From positions 1 through 6,833 of the forward strand of contig JBBKWG010000213.1 of NCBI GenBank assembly GCA_037968835.1: a DNA stretch of 6,833 nucleotides. The letters run 5' to 3'. A program made the translations under genes and the position numbers. The notes beneath the pieces were generated by a model. It worked only from the letters and a program-made list of their open reading frames with translations. It had not been told where the DNA came from and searched no databases. This document shows, one piece after another, positions 1-6,074 of this stretch (within the stretch, counting starts at the first letter, position 1; each line of letters opens with the position of its first letter). This DNA is from JBBKWG01 sp037968835 (GTDB lineage Bacteria > Pseudomonadota > Alphaproteobacteria > Rhodobacterales > Rhodobacteraceae).

Positions 1-1353
1 CAGTTCGGCGGTCAGACACCGCTGAAGCTCGCCGATGCGCTGAATGAAGCCGGCATCCCGATCCTCGGCACCTCGCCCGACGCCATCGACCTGGCCGAAG
101 ATCGCGAGCGATTCCAGGACCTTGTCAATCGCCTCGGCCTCAAGCAACCCGTGAACGGCATCGCCCATTCCGACGCCGAAGCCTTCGCCATCGCCGAACG
201 CGTCGGCTTTCCGCTGGTGATCCGCCCGTCCTATGTGCTGGGCGGCCGCGCCATGGAGATCGTGCGCGATCAGACAGCCCTCGAACGCTATATCTCCGAA
301 GCGGTCGTCGTCTCCGGCAAAAGCCCGGTCCTGCTCGACAGTTACCTGTCCGGCGCGGTCGAGGTCGATGTCGATGCCTTGTCGGACGGCACCGCGGTCC
401 ATGTCGCCGGCATCATGCAGCATATCGAGGAAGCCGGCGTCCATTCCGGCGACAGCGCCTGTTCGCTGCCCCCCCACACCCTGTCCACCGATGTCGTCGA
501 GCGGATCATCGTCCAGACCAAGGCGCTGGCGCTGGCCTTGAACGTCGTCGGCCTGATGAACGTGCAATTCGCGGTCAAGGACGACGAGATCTATCTGATC
601 GAGGTCAACCCCCGCGCCTCCCGCACCGTCCCGTTCGTCGCCAAGGCCACGGACTCCGCAATCGCGTCAATCGCAGCGCGCCTGATGGCCGGCGAGAAGC
701 TGTCCGCGTTCCCGATGAAACCGCCCCACGCCCCGGTCGCCGACGACGTGGTGATCCCGATCGGCGATCCGCTGGCGCTCGCCGATTTCCGCACGCCGTG
801 GTTCTCGGTGAAAGAGGCGGTGTTGCCGTTTGCCCGCTTCCCGGGCGTCGACACGCTGCTGGGCCCCGAAATGCGCTCCACCGGCGAGGTCATGGGCTGG
901 GACCGTTCGTTCGCGCGCGCCTTCCTGAAAGCGCAGCTTGGCGCCGGCACGGTATTGCCACACGAGGGCACGGTGTTCTTCTCGATCAAGGACGACGACA
1001 AGACGCCCGAACTGCTCGAGACCGCGCAGATGCTGATCAACCTCGGCCTGACGATCCTTGCCACCCGCGGCACCGCGAAATTCCTGACCGAAAACGGCAT
1101 CGCCTCGGACATCGTGAACAAGGCCTACGAGGGCGGCCGCACCATCGTCGACGTAATGAAGGACGGCGGCGTGCAATTGGTGATGAACACCACCGAAGGC
1201 ACGCAGGCGGTCGAGGACTCCCGCTCGATGCGCAACGTCGCCCTGATGGACCGCATCCCCTACTTCACCACCGCCGCCGCCTCCCACGCCGCAGCCCTGG
1301 CGATGGTCTCGCGCACGGAAGGCGATATCGTGGTGCGAAGTTTGCAGGGGTGA
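1..1353 (+). CDS. carB: Carbamoyl-phosphate synthase large subunit, C-terminal 450 residues (5' truncated by window)
   Basis: CarB makes carbamoyl phosphate from bicarbonate, ammonia (delivered by CarA) and two ATP in the cytoplasm, feeding pyrimidine and arginine synthesis. The frame is open from base 1 and ends at TGA 1351-1353; the real start lies upstream. Numbering from the first visible residue, the piece opens with QFGGQTPLKLA, which in known CarB leads into the second (carbamate-phosphorylating) ATP-grasp half. It then shows RPSYVLGG (75-82), GVHSGDSACSLP (146-157) and the metal/ATP-binding EVNPRASRTVPFV (201-213). From about residue 323 to the end is the MGS-like regulatory domain with TRGTAKF (355-361) and the NTTEG/EDSR segment, the effector-binding region in the E. 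coli enzyme. CarB is usually about 1,070-1,110 residues, so roughly the last 40% is present. No frameshift or missing key residue is visible. It converges with the next gene across 25 bases. Identification is very secure. Confidence 0.97.
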   Translation, partial: QFGGQTPLKLADALNEAGIPILGTSPDAIDLAEDRERFQDLVNRLGLKQPVNGIAHSDAEAFAIAERVGFPLVIRPSYVLGGRAMEIVRDQTALERYISEAVVVSGKSPVLLDSYLSGAVEVDVDALSDGTAVHVAGIMQHIEEAGVHSGDSACSLPPHTLSTDVVERIIVQTKALALALNVVGLMNVQFAVKDDEIYLIEVNPRASRTVPFVAKATDSAIASIAARLMAGEKLSAFPMKPPHAPVADDVVIPIGDPLALADFRTPWFSVKEAVLPFARFPGVDTLLGPEMRSTGEVMGWDRSFARAFLKAQLGAGTVLPHEGTVFFSIKDDDKTPELLETAQMLINLGLTILATRGTAKFLTENGIASDIVNKAYEGGRTIVDVMKDGGVQLVMNTTEGTQAVEDSRSMRNVALMDRIPYFTTAAASHAAALAMVSRTEGDIVVRSLQG

Positions 1354-1378
1354 GCGGTAACTGCTCTGTTCAGATCGC

Positions 1379-2410
1379 TCAAGGCGACGACAATTGATCC
1401 TCTAAATGTCTGACAAATATGGCCGCCGAGCTTATCGCGTTTTCTTCCGGCGTCGAAAAGCCGCTAATTCCTAATAATTCTGCCAAGACTGGCTGCATTC
1501 GCTTACAAAATGTGGAATCGTTGAATTTGTAACCTGTTTCGGCAAGAAAAACTTTTCCCGATGAGCTTTCGATGAGCAAATCATGTGCATAGAAACCAGG
1601 GCCAAGCACTCGAAAAACGCTACTCGCTACCTTGCGAAAGTCCGTCATTTTTCCCGGCACTATTTGGTTATAAAACTCGTTCACTAAATGGGAATCAATT
1701 GGTGTATCCTTGTTATGAACGGACGGACTTCCTTCGGACACATTCCGGGCACGCACTAATGTATGTGTAATTTCGTCATTAATGCACATCAGACGGACTG
1801 AAACGTGATACGTTTCGTCATTGTGGGTTCTGCGCGTATCAATGAACCGCGTATTATACCGCGAGGGATCGAGTGCGTCACCGGCCTCAAGCAGATATAC
1901 CTCTGCGCCTGTGTCAGTCTCCGCATTGCTGAACACCGCTCCCTCCGCTTCACCAACACTCTTAAGGACCGGCATTGGGACACCTCGATTTGAAAGAATG
2001 TCGTTCGTTGCGCTCTTGTTGGCGATGATCCGTCCCATATCGGGATGATTGTAAACTACCTGCGCTTTCTGCAAAACATCCGACAAGCCATCTTGTTCCG
2101 GGATAAAACCGACCTCGCGATAGATCATCACGATAACCGTCGGGATATCTTGGCGCAGCCTCAATTTCAGGCCAAGTAACGACGTTGCAAAAAAAGTCTG
2201 ATTTCCGTGTTTGCGAAGCACATCACAGAATGGGGGAAGGTATTCTTTTGCAGTCACTTTGCCCCCGCGCCTGAACCCGGAGTGTGAAAGCCCAGCAAAT
2301 ATTACCCGAGCTTTCGCGACTCCAGGCTGCGGTTCCTTGACTTTCACTGAAAGCCTATGGGCATGCCACCAATTCTTAGCCGCGATTTTCGCACCATAAT
2401 TGAATGACAT
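1379..2410 (-). CDS. ATP-grasp fold protein, substrate unknown (343 aa)
   Basis: I do not recognise a named family, but the architecture is that of an ATP-grasp carboxylate-amine ligase. Residues about 33-125 form an alpha/beta pre-ATP-grasp domain starting with KARVIFAGLSHSG. NKSATNDIL (131-139) followed by GVPMPV (143-148) matches the usual 'K...L...GvPvP' entry to the ATP-binding lobe. YHVSVRLMCINDEITHTLVR (201-220) fits the central strands with their conserved arginines. The tail has D277 in YAHDLLI and E291 in AETGYKFND (290-298), the expected metal-binding pair. The Asn usually two residues after the Glu is Gly here; K295 sits where an Arg is found in some relatives and N297 may substitute. 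No signal peptide or membrane segment is seen. A GGAG on the minus strand (2421-2424) lies 10 bases before the ATG. The gene is AT-rich (38-58% G+C in sampled lines) and stands apart from a biosynthetic cluster, so no product can be assigned. The fold is likely; the function is open. Confidence 0.8.
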   Translation of the reverse strand: MSFNYGAKIAAKNWWHAHRLSVKVKEPQPGVAKARVIFAGLSHSGFRRGGKVTAKEYLPPFCDVLRKHGNQTFFATSLLGLKLRLRQDIPTVIVMIYREVGFIPEQDGLSDVLQKAQVVYNHPDMGRIIANKSATNDILSNRGVPMPVLKSVGEAEGAVFSNAETDTGAEVYLLEAGDALDPSRYNTRFIDTRRTHNDETYHVSVRLMCINDEITHTLVRARNVSEGSPSVHNKDTPIDSHLVNEFYNQIVPGKMTDFRKVASSVFRVLGPGFYAHDLLIESSSGKVFLAETGYKFNDSTFCKRMQPVLAELLGISGFSTPEENAISSAAIFVRHLEDQLSSP

Positions 2411-2506
2411 TAATGTATTTCTCCGCTCCGTGTTGGTTGCGAATTATTGTTTTTCGGATCGTTTTCTGATGAACTCAGCAGCGTATACAACGCGCCTCAG
2501 TCGACC

Positions 2507-3520
2507 CTACGATTCGATCTGATGCGTCAGTCGCACGATCAATCCGCTTTCCTGCCAATCGTAGTCCAGCGTCCCGCCAACCGCCTTCGTCAGTTTTCCG
2601 ACGATCGCTGATCCGCTTTGCCGTTCGGGAACGGTGACTCTTGGTCCGTCCTTTTCGCGCCAGGTCATTGAAAAAGCGCCCCCGGCTGCCGAGTCCAGGA
2701 ATTGCCAATCCAGATCCACCGAACCGCCGTCGGCACTCAGGGCGCCGTGTTTCACGGAATTGGTTGCCAGTTCGTGAAGCACAAGCGCGACCGGCGTTGT
2801 CAGATGCGTCGGAAGGTGAACGTCGGGTCCGGTCAGGTTGAACTGACGCGCACCGGTCGGGGCATAGGCCGTCAGGACAGTTCTCGCAAGGTTCTCGAAA
2901 TCCTGCTCCAGCTTCTCGCCACCCTTCAACGTCTGAAAATGGGCATCACTCAGAACAGACAGGCGGTCGTTCACAATCTTCGCGAAAACGACTGTATCCC
3001 GTTCATCGCGCGCGGTCATCCGGGTGACGACCCGCATGACATTGACGATATTGCGCAGCCTGTGCAGCACTTCCTCTTCGGCCAACTCCTGGGCCAATCG
3101 CTCGACTTCGCGCTTTGCGGTAATGTCCAGTTGTGAGCCGAAGAAATAGATCACCTTGCCGTCGTCGTCGCAGATCGGCCCGATCTGAAGCGCGTTCAGA
3201 AAGGTTGACCCGTCTTTCCTGTAATTCAGTATTTCGACGGTATCGACAGCCTCGCTGTCAAGGATCCGCCTCACCTCGGCTATGCTGGCGGGCATCGTAT
3301 CGGGGCCTTGCAGAAACCTGCAATTTTTGCCGATTACTTCGCCATCCTCGTAACCTGTCAATTCCAGGAATGCAGCGTTCACATAGACGATCGGGTTGTC
3401 AGGCAGCGAGGGGTCCGTGACGCACAACGGCAGTCGCGCGTGACTGAACGACATCGAAAGCACAGCCTCGCGACTCGCGTCAAATTTGCTGCGACCGATC
3501 TCGGCGGTCAAATCGCTCAT
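2507..3520 (-). CDS. Blue-light LOV-domain sensor histidine kinase, HWE family (337 aa)
   Basis: A soluble sensor kinase expected to bind a flavin, form a cysteine adduct in blue light and change autophosphorylation. The LOV domain spans about residues 27-135. It carries GKNCRFLQ (64-71) with the adduct cysteine C67, the flavin-contacting N99 and N109 in NYRKDG...FLNAL, and Q130 in FGSQLDIT. A short helical linker leads to the phosphoacceptor H153 in VLHRLRN. The catalytic domain has the HWE signatures: LHELATN (248-254) with the N-box His249, and WRE (287-289). A G-rich SGSAIVGKL segment follows at 302-310. There is no transmembrane segment and no receiver domain. The length is close to the 346-residue Erythrobacter kinase EL346, the best-known short LOV-HWE protein; kinases of that type pass phosphate to PhyR or small receiver proteins. 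No response regulator gene lies in this window, so the partner is elsewhere. No clear ribosome site precedes the ATG. An overlapping ATG at 3525-3523 is out of frame. Assignment is secure; signalling output is inferred. Confidence 0.95.
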   Translation of the reverse strand: MSDLTAEIGRSKFDASREAVLSMSFSHARLPLCVTDPSLPDNPIVYVNAAFLELTGYEDGEVIGKNCRFLQGPDTMPASIAEVRRILDSEAVDTVEILNYRKDGSTFLNALQIGPICDDDGKVIYFFGSQLDITAKREVERLAQELAEEEVLHRLRNIVNVMRVVTRMTARDERDTVVFAKIVNDRLSVLSDAHFQTLKGGEKLEQDFENLARTVLTAYAPTGARQFNLTGPDVHLPTHLTTPVALVLHELATNSVKHGALSADGGSVDLDWQFLDSAAGGAFSMTWREKDGPRVTVPERQSGSAIVGKLTKAVGGTLDYDWQESGLIVRLTHQIES

Positions 3521-3814
3521 CGCATGAAAACCAATTTACAGACCCGTTTCTCATTGGAGAAACGCCGCCTGTTTCCTTCAATAATCATGAAGGTATCGGC
3601 AAAGCCCTCATCTCGCAACTTGGAATGAAGCCGTCAGGGCAACCCGCGAAACGCGCCTTGCGGCACGCGAGATCATCAAAGGGGTGATAACGTCCTGCAA
3701 CTGTCCGTCTGAGGCACGCCCCGAACAGTTGCGCGATCCATCTACGGTGCGGCGTTCAAGATCGACGTGGGCATGCATTCATCTAAAACGCGCAATCTGG
3801 CACATGATGCATGA
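3521..3814. other. 294-base spacer without a convincing gene
   Basis: Short open frames here (34 codons from 3524 on +, and a GTG-started 68-codon frame at 3684 on + that runs into the glycosyltransferase gene) show no recognisable protein motif and are best left uncalled. The spacer contains the perfect inverted repeat at 3545-3564 near the kinase start, a looser 8-bp inverted repeat with a 20-base loop (GCAACTGT at 3697-3704, ACAGTTGC at 3725-3732), and a hairpin overlapping the glycosyltransferase stop codon at its right edge. No tRNA, IS end or CRISPR repeat was seen. Confidence 0.6.
3545..3564 (-). promoter_or_regulatory. Perfect 8-bp inverted repeat over a possible kinase promoter
   Basis: CGTTTCTC (3545-3552) and GAGAAACG (3557-3564) are perfect reverse complements around the 4-base spacer ATTG. 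The element lies 25-44 bases before the kinase ATG. Read on the minus strand, a weak sigma-70-like promoter overlaps it: TTGAAG at 3581-3576 (4 of 6 to TTGACA), a 17-base spacer, and TCCAAT at 3558-3553 (4 of 6 to TATAAT). That places the spacer of the palindrome in the -10 position, where a dimeric repressor would block transcription. The inverted repeat is directly seen; the promoter and its operator role are inference. An RNA hairpin near the transcript start is an alternative reading. Confidence 0.35.
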
Positions 3815-3823
3815 TCATTGCGC
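3785..3823 (-). terminator. Possible intrinsic terminator of the glycosyltransferase gene
   Basis: On the minus strand GCGCAAT (3823-3817) and ATTGCGC (3796-3790) can pair as a 7-bp stem around a 20-base loop, followed by GTTTTA (3789-3784). The left arm includes the first base of the gene's TGA stop (3817-3815), so the hairpin begins at the end of the coding frame. The loop contains its own short palindromes, and a competing CTGGC/GCCAG pairing is possible. The T run is only four bases, so termination would be weak. Confidence 0.35.
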
Positions 3824-5548
3824 CAGAAACACAACTCTAATTGGCTCACCGTCGGATCCTCGGTCGATCCTTATGCCACTCGCATTATGAGCATGTTCAC
3901 GGCGAATACTGCTCAGTTCCGCGTTCATAATCGGCATATCTTCAAAAACTAGCGGGATATAATCCCTGGAAAACTCAGGCGCATCCGTGAACCCCGATCG
4001 TGCCGCAAAGTTGATTGCACCAAATATGAAATCTGGCTTGCGCTGATCAAAGATGTATTGCTCCAGAACTCGTCGATTAGAGAGGTTCTTGGCAACGTAT
4101 CTGTCAACAAGTCCGCCAAGGTCTAATAAGTCCACTGATCGATCGTAGCTTATTCCCCCAGCGTCGTGGTGCGCTAGTAGGGGATCCTGGATTCCCAGTC
4201 TATCACCAAGTACGCTAAAAACTTCTCCTATTCTAGAGACCACTGACAACGGGGTCGTAGGATTCGCCGCGAATGAATCTAGTTGCACCGCAGTATTCGC
4301 AAAAAGAAATATTGAAAGCGCGCTACTCAAGGCTAAGCGAACCGCGGGAATTCTAAAGCTACTCAAGGACTTTACGCTGGCAATAACGATAAACGCGCTA
4401 ACCGGCATTAGGAATCGGTATTGACCCATCCAATCTCCCTTTGCCCAAATTACAAACAGTAAATGGGCGGAAATTATTGAAATAATCACGTAAAAAATTG
4501 TATTATCAAAACGACTTCTCCGATAGAAGAATATTAAGCTGACCAGAGCTATCAAGGCACTTTCCTTTAGGCCGACGATCAGATATTGCCAACCGCCTCC
4601 AAAGGGATTCAATAAGCCTAGAAAGCTGCTATCGGTTGTCTTGGCATAATAAGGATTAGGCATCGGATCACCGAAATACTTCAAGCGCCACAGAAGCAGC
4701 GCGCAGAATGCCAAAAATGGGAAAAGAGCGAGCGGCAGATTTTTCCAGATTCCGCCAACACCGTCTTTTCGCCATGAAGTCACGACCAATACGCCGAAAA
4801 CTGCGATCACGATAATCGGCGCCTCGGGACGCACTAGAACAAACAGCGTCAAAAGTAGTGTAACCCAGGGCCGCCAATTCAGAGAAGTAGCAATTGATAA
4901 TGGAATTAATACCAATAGAAATGCTTGAAGTGCATGCTCCTGTCCAGATGCCGACCAGACGAGGAACGGTGTAGTGCCAACTCCCGCCGCAGTCAGTGCC
5001 AGCGCGGTCGGGCTTCGTGTTTCAATCCAAACGAGACGCATCGCAGCAATGAGGGTCATCACCCCAAATGAGATGCCGACGTACTTTGCTGCCAAAGGTA
5101 TATCAATTCCGACCCATCCGATCAAAGCAAGGATAAGCATCCATAAGGTGCTAGAATAACCTTCGGTCGGCATTTGACCAGGCTGGAAAGTGACTCCAAA
5201 TCCCTCCGCCAGGGATCGACTGTAGGCAAACGTTACCCCTGAATCGTCAATCCACCAATTCGAAAGTTGTTGAATGAAAGCCAAATAGCCTAGTATTGCC
5301 AATAGGCCAAGTATCAAAAAAGCGACGACTGGAGACTTAGGACGCACCTCAAGGACGATGGACAATCCAATCGCGCTTACGCCGGCGCCGAAACCGCGAG
5401 AAATCCAATGACGCTCAGCAATTTCTCCGTCAAGTTGGGCAAAACGCATTAGCGCCTGTTCCGAAAACAAGAAATAGCCTAGCCCGTATAAGATCGTCAC
5501 GACACCAATTAATATGAAACTCCGCGCTGTTAGATAGTTATAATGCAT
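3815..5548 (-). CDS. Multi-spanning GT-C glycosyltransferase, AftB-like (577 aa)
   Basis: An inner-membrane protein that probably moves a sugar from a polyprenyl-phosphate donor onto an acceptor on the periplasmic side; donor and acceptor are unknown. About 13-14 hydrophobic segments are visible (first ones near 10-28, 53-67 and 73-93; last near 401-421), then a soluble C-terminal region of about 150 residues. The first large loop carries the GT-C aspartate motif WWIDD (98-102), followed by AEGFGVTF (114-121) and TEGYSSTLW (128-136). Further family-type signatures are RPEAP (240-244), DPMPNPYYAK (294-303), KGDWMGQYRFL (370-380) and HHDAGGISYD plus LLDLGGLVDRYVA (460-486). These resemble the AftB-type arabinofuranosyltransferases and their many unassigned bacterial relatives. 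The two helices before the DD motif are a longer N-terminus than I would expect. Its ATG directly follows the DUF1801 TGA, with no gap, suggesting translation from a shared transcript. Sampled lines are 30-55% G+C, far below the backbone, which suggests acquisition. Fold and class are confident; the sugar is not. Confidence 0.85.
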   Translation of the reverse strand: MHYNYLTARSFILIGVVTILYGLGYFLFSEQALMRFAQLDGEIAERHWISRGFGAGVSAIGLSIVLEVRPKSPVVAFLILGLLAILGYLAFIQQLSNWWIDDSGVTFAYSRSLAEGFGVTFQPGQMPTEGYSSTLWMLILALIGWVGIDIPLAAKYVGISFGVMTLIAAMRLVWIETRSPTALALTAAGVGTTPFLVWSASGQEHALQAFLLVLIPLSIATSLNWRPWVTLLLTLFVLVRPEAPIIVIAVFGVLVVTSWRKDGVGGIWKNLPLALFPFLAFCALLLWRLKYFGDPMPNPYYAKTTDSSFLGLLNPFGGGWQYLIVGLKESALIALVSLIFFYRRSRFDNTIFYVIISIISAHLLFVIWAKGDWMGQYRFLMPVSAFIVIASVKSLSSFRIPAVRLALSSALSIFLFANTAVQLDSFAANPTTPLSVVSRIGEVFSVLGDRLGIQDPLLAHHDAGGISYDRSVDLLDLGGLVDRYVAKNLSNRRVLEQYIFDQRKPDFIFGAINFAARSGFTDAPEFSRDYIPLVFEDMPIMNAELSSIRREHAHNASGIRIDRGSDGEPIRVVFLAQ

Positions 5549-5890
5549 TCACGCACCCGCCTTCCGCACAACCAAGCCCCGTACTGCCTCCAGATCATCC
5601 CGCTTCCTGACCCGCACGCAGCCCTTGCCGCAATTCAGCCCCGCCGAGATCTCGCCGTCGGGATCGAGCTTGGCCACGTCGCCGATGTAAAGCCCGACAT
5701 AGCCCTTCTGCGCATTCAGATGGGCAAACGCCTCGCCCGCCCGTTCATAGCGCAGCATCCCATAGCCGACCCCTTCCAACACCCCCGGCACCGCCAGCAA
5801 CATCGCGCGGATCGCCAGCAGCCGGTCACGGCGCCAGTCGTCGTCGATCTGGTCAAGATAGGCCTCGGGACTGTCGGCATCGTATTGCAT
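5549..5890 (-). CDS. DUF1801 family small protein (113 aa)
   Basis: A small cytoplasmic protein of the DUF1801 (YdhG-like) group, whose fold resembles frataxin-type proteins; the cellular role is not settled and iron handling has been suggested for relatives. Typical features are the N-terminal SPEAYLDQIDDDWR (7-20), GYGMLRYE (42-49), FAHLNAQKGYVGLYIGD (55-71) and the C-terminal GLNCGKGCVRVRK (84-96). Length is normal and the gene is GC-rich like tdk, so it belongs to the backbone. It is divergent from tdk. Its TGA (5551-5549) abuts the ATG of the AT-rich glycosyltransferase gene, and base composition changes exactly there. No ribosome site precedes the ATG. TATATT on the minus strand (5903-5898) ends 7 bases before it, which would suit a leaderless message. 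Family assignment is confident; function is not. Confidence 0.88.
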   Translation of the reverse strand: MQYDADSPEAYLDQIDDDWRRDRLLAIRAMLLAVPGVLEGVGYGMLRYERAGEAFAHLNAQKGYVGLYIGDVAKLDPDGEISAGLNCGKGCVRVRKRDDLEAVRGLVVRKAGA

Positions 5891-5897
5891 CGCCGTG

Positions 5898-5903
5898 AAT
5901 ATA
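5898..5903 (-). promoter_or_regulatory. Candidate -10 box of the DUF1801 gene, implying a leaderless transcript
   Basis: TATATT on the minus strand matches the sigma-70 -10 consensus at five of six bases. It ends seven bases before the DUF1801 ATG, so transcription would start at or next to the initiation codon; this agrees with the lack of a ribosome-binding site. No good -35 hexamer is visible at 16-18 bases (TGTAAC or GTAACC near 5927-5921), so the promoter might depend on an activator. Inference from one hexamer only. Confidence 0.3.
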
Positions 5904-5948
5904 GCGCGAATCCGGGCTATGGTTACAGTCTCGCGTCTGGCGTTGAGG

Positions 5949-5979
5949 ATACCGACGCAATACCGACGTGATACCGACG
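5949..5979. repeat. Three tandem 9-bp direct repeats with 11-bp period in the divergent spacer
   Basis: ATACCGACG occurs exactly at 5949-5957, 5960-5968 and 5971-5979, each start 11 bases after the last. A degraded fourth copy (TTACCGCAG, six of nine) follows in phase at 5982-5990. An 11-base period is close to one helical turn and is the usual arrangement for tandem half-sites of OmpR/PhoB-type response regulators, although the sequence is not a Pho box. The repeats lie about 59-89 bases before the DUF1801 ATG and 96-126 bases before the tdk ATG, so they could serve either gene. The repeat is directly seen; regulator binding is inference. Confidence 0.5.
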
Positions 5980-6074
5980 CTTTACCGCAGCGCCTTTTCC
6001 CGCACCGCGCCGCCGAAACATCCGACCGCGCACCCGCTCTTGCCCAACGACGATCCGGGCGCTACCCCCTCGGG

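Noticed and set aside
591..1287. Long minus-strand and alternate-frame open frames inside carB.
   Set aside because: They lie over a clearly coding, GC-rich frame with an unmistakable CarB translation. Their own translations are low-complexity and match nothing.
2073..2099. EcfG-like promoter pattern on the minus strand (GGAAC, 17 bases, GTTTT), tempting because HWE kinases are often tied to the general stress response.
   Set aside because: It lies inside the ATP-grasp coding frame, with no gene start closely downstream, and the C before GTT is missing. Probably chance.
2411..2506. A promoter or terminator in the 96-base gap between the kinase stop and the ATP-grasp start.
   Set aside because: An AATAAT box and a short GCGT/ACGC hairpin are present, but there is no properly spaced -35, no long stem and no T run. 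Only the GGAG before the ATP-grasp ATG is worth noting.
3684..3890. A 68-codon plus-strand frame starting with GTG.
   Set aside because: It overlaps the 3' end of the glycosyltransferase gene, has no ribosome site and no recognisable motif.
1354..5548. A mobile element or integrative island with attachment sites at both edges.
   Set aside because: I compared the bases beside 1354 and 5549 and found no matching direct repeat, terminal inverted repeat, tRNA or recombinase gene. Only composition suggests acquisition.
5895..6074. A 60-residue N-terminal extension of thymidine kinase from the GTG at 5895.
   Set aside because: The extension is arginine-rich, crosses the tandem repeat and the divergent promoter region, and has no family counterpart. 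The usual thymidine kinase N-terminus begins at 6075.
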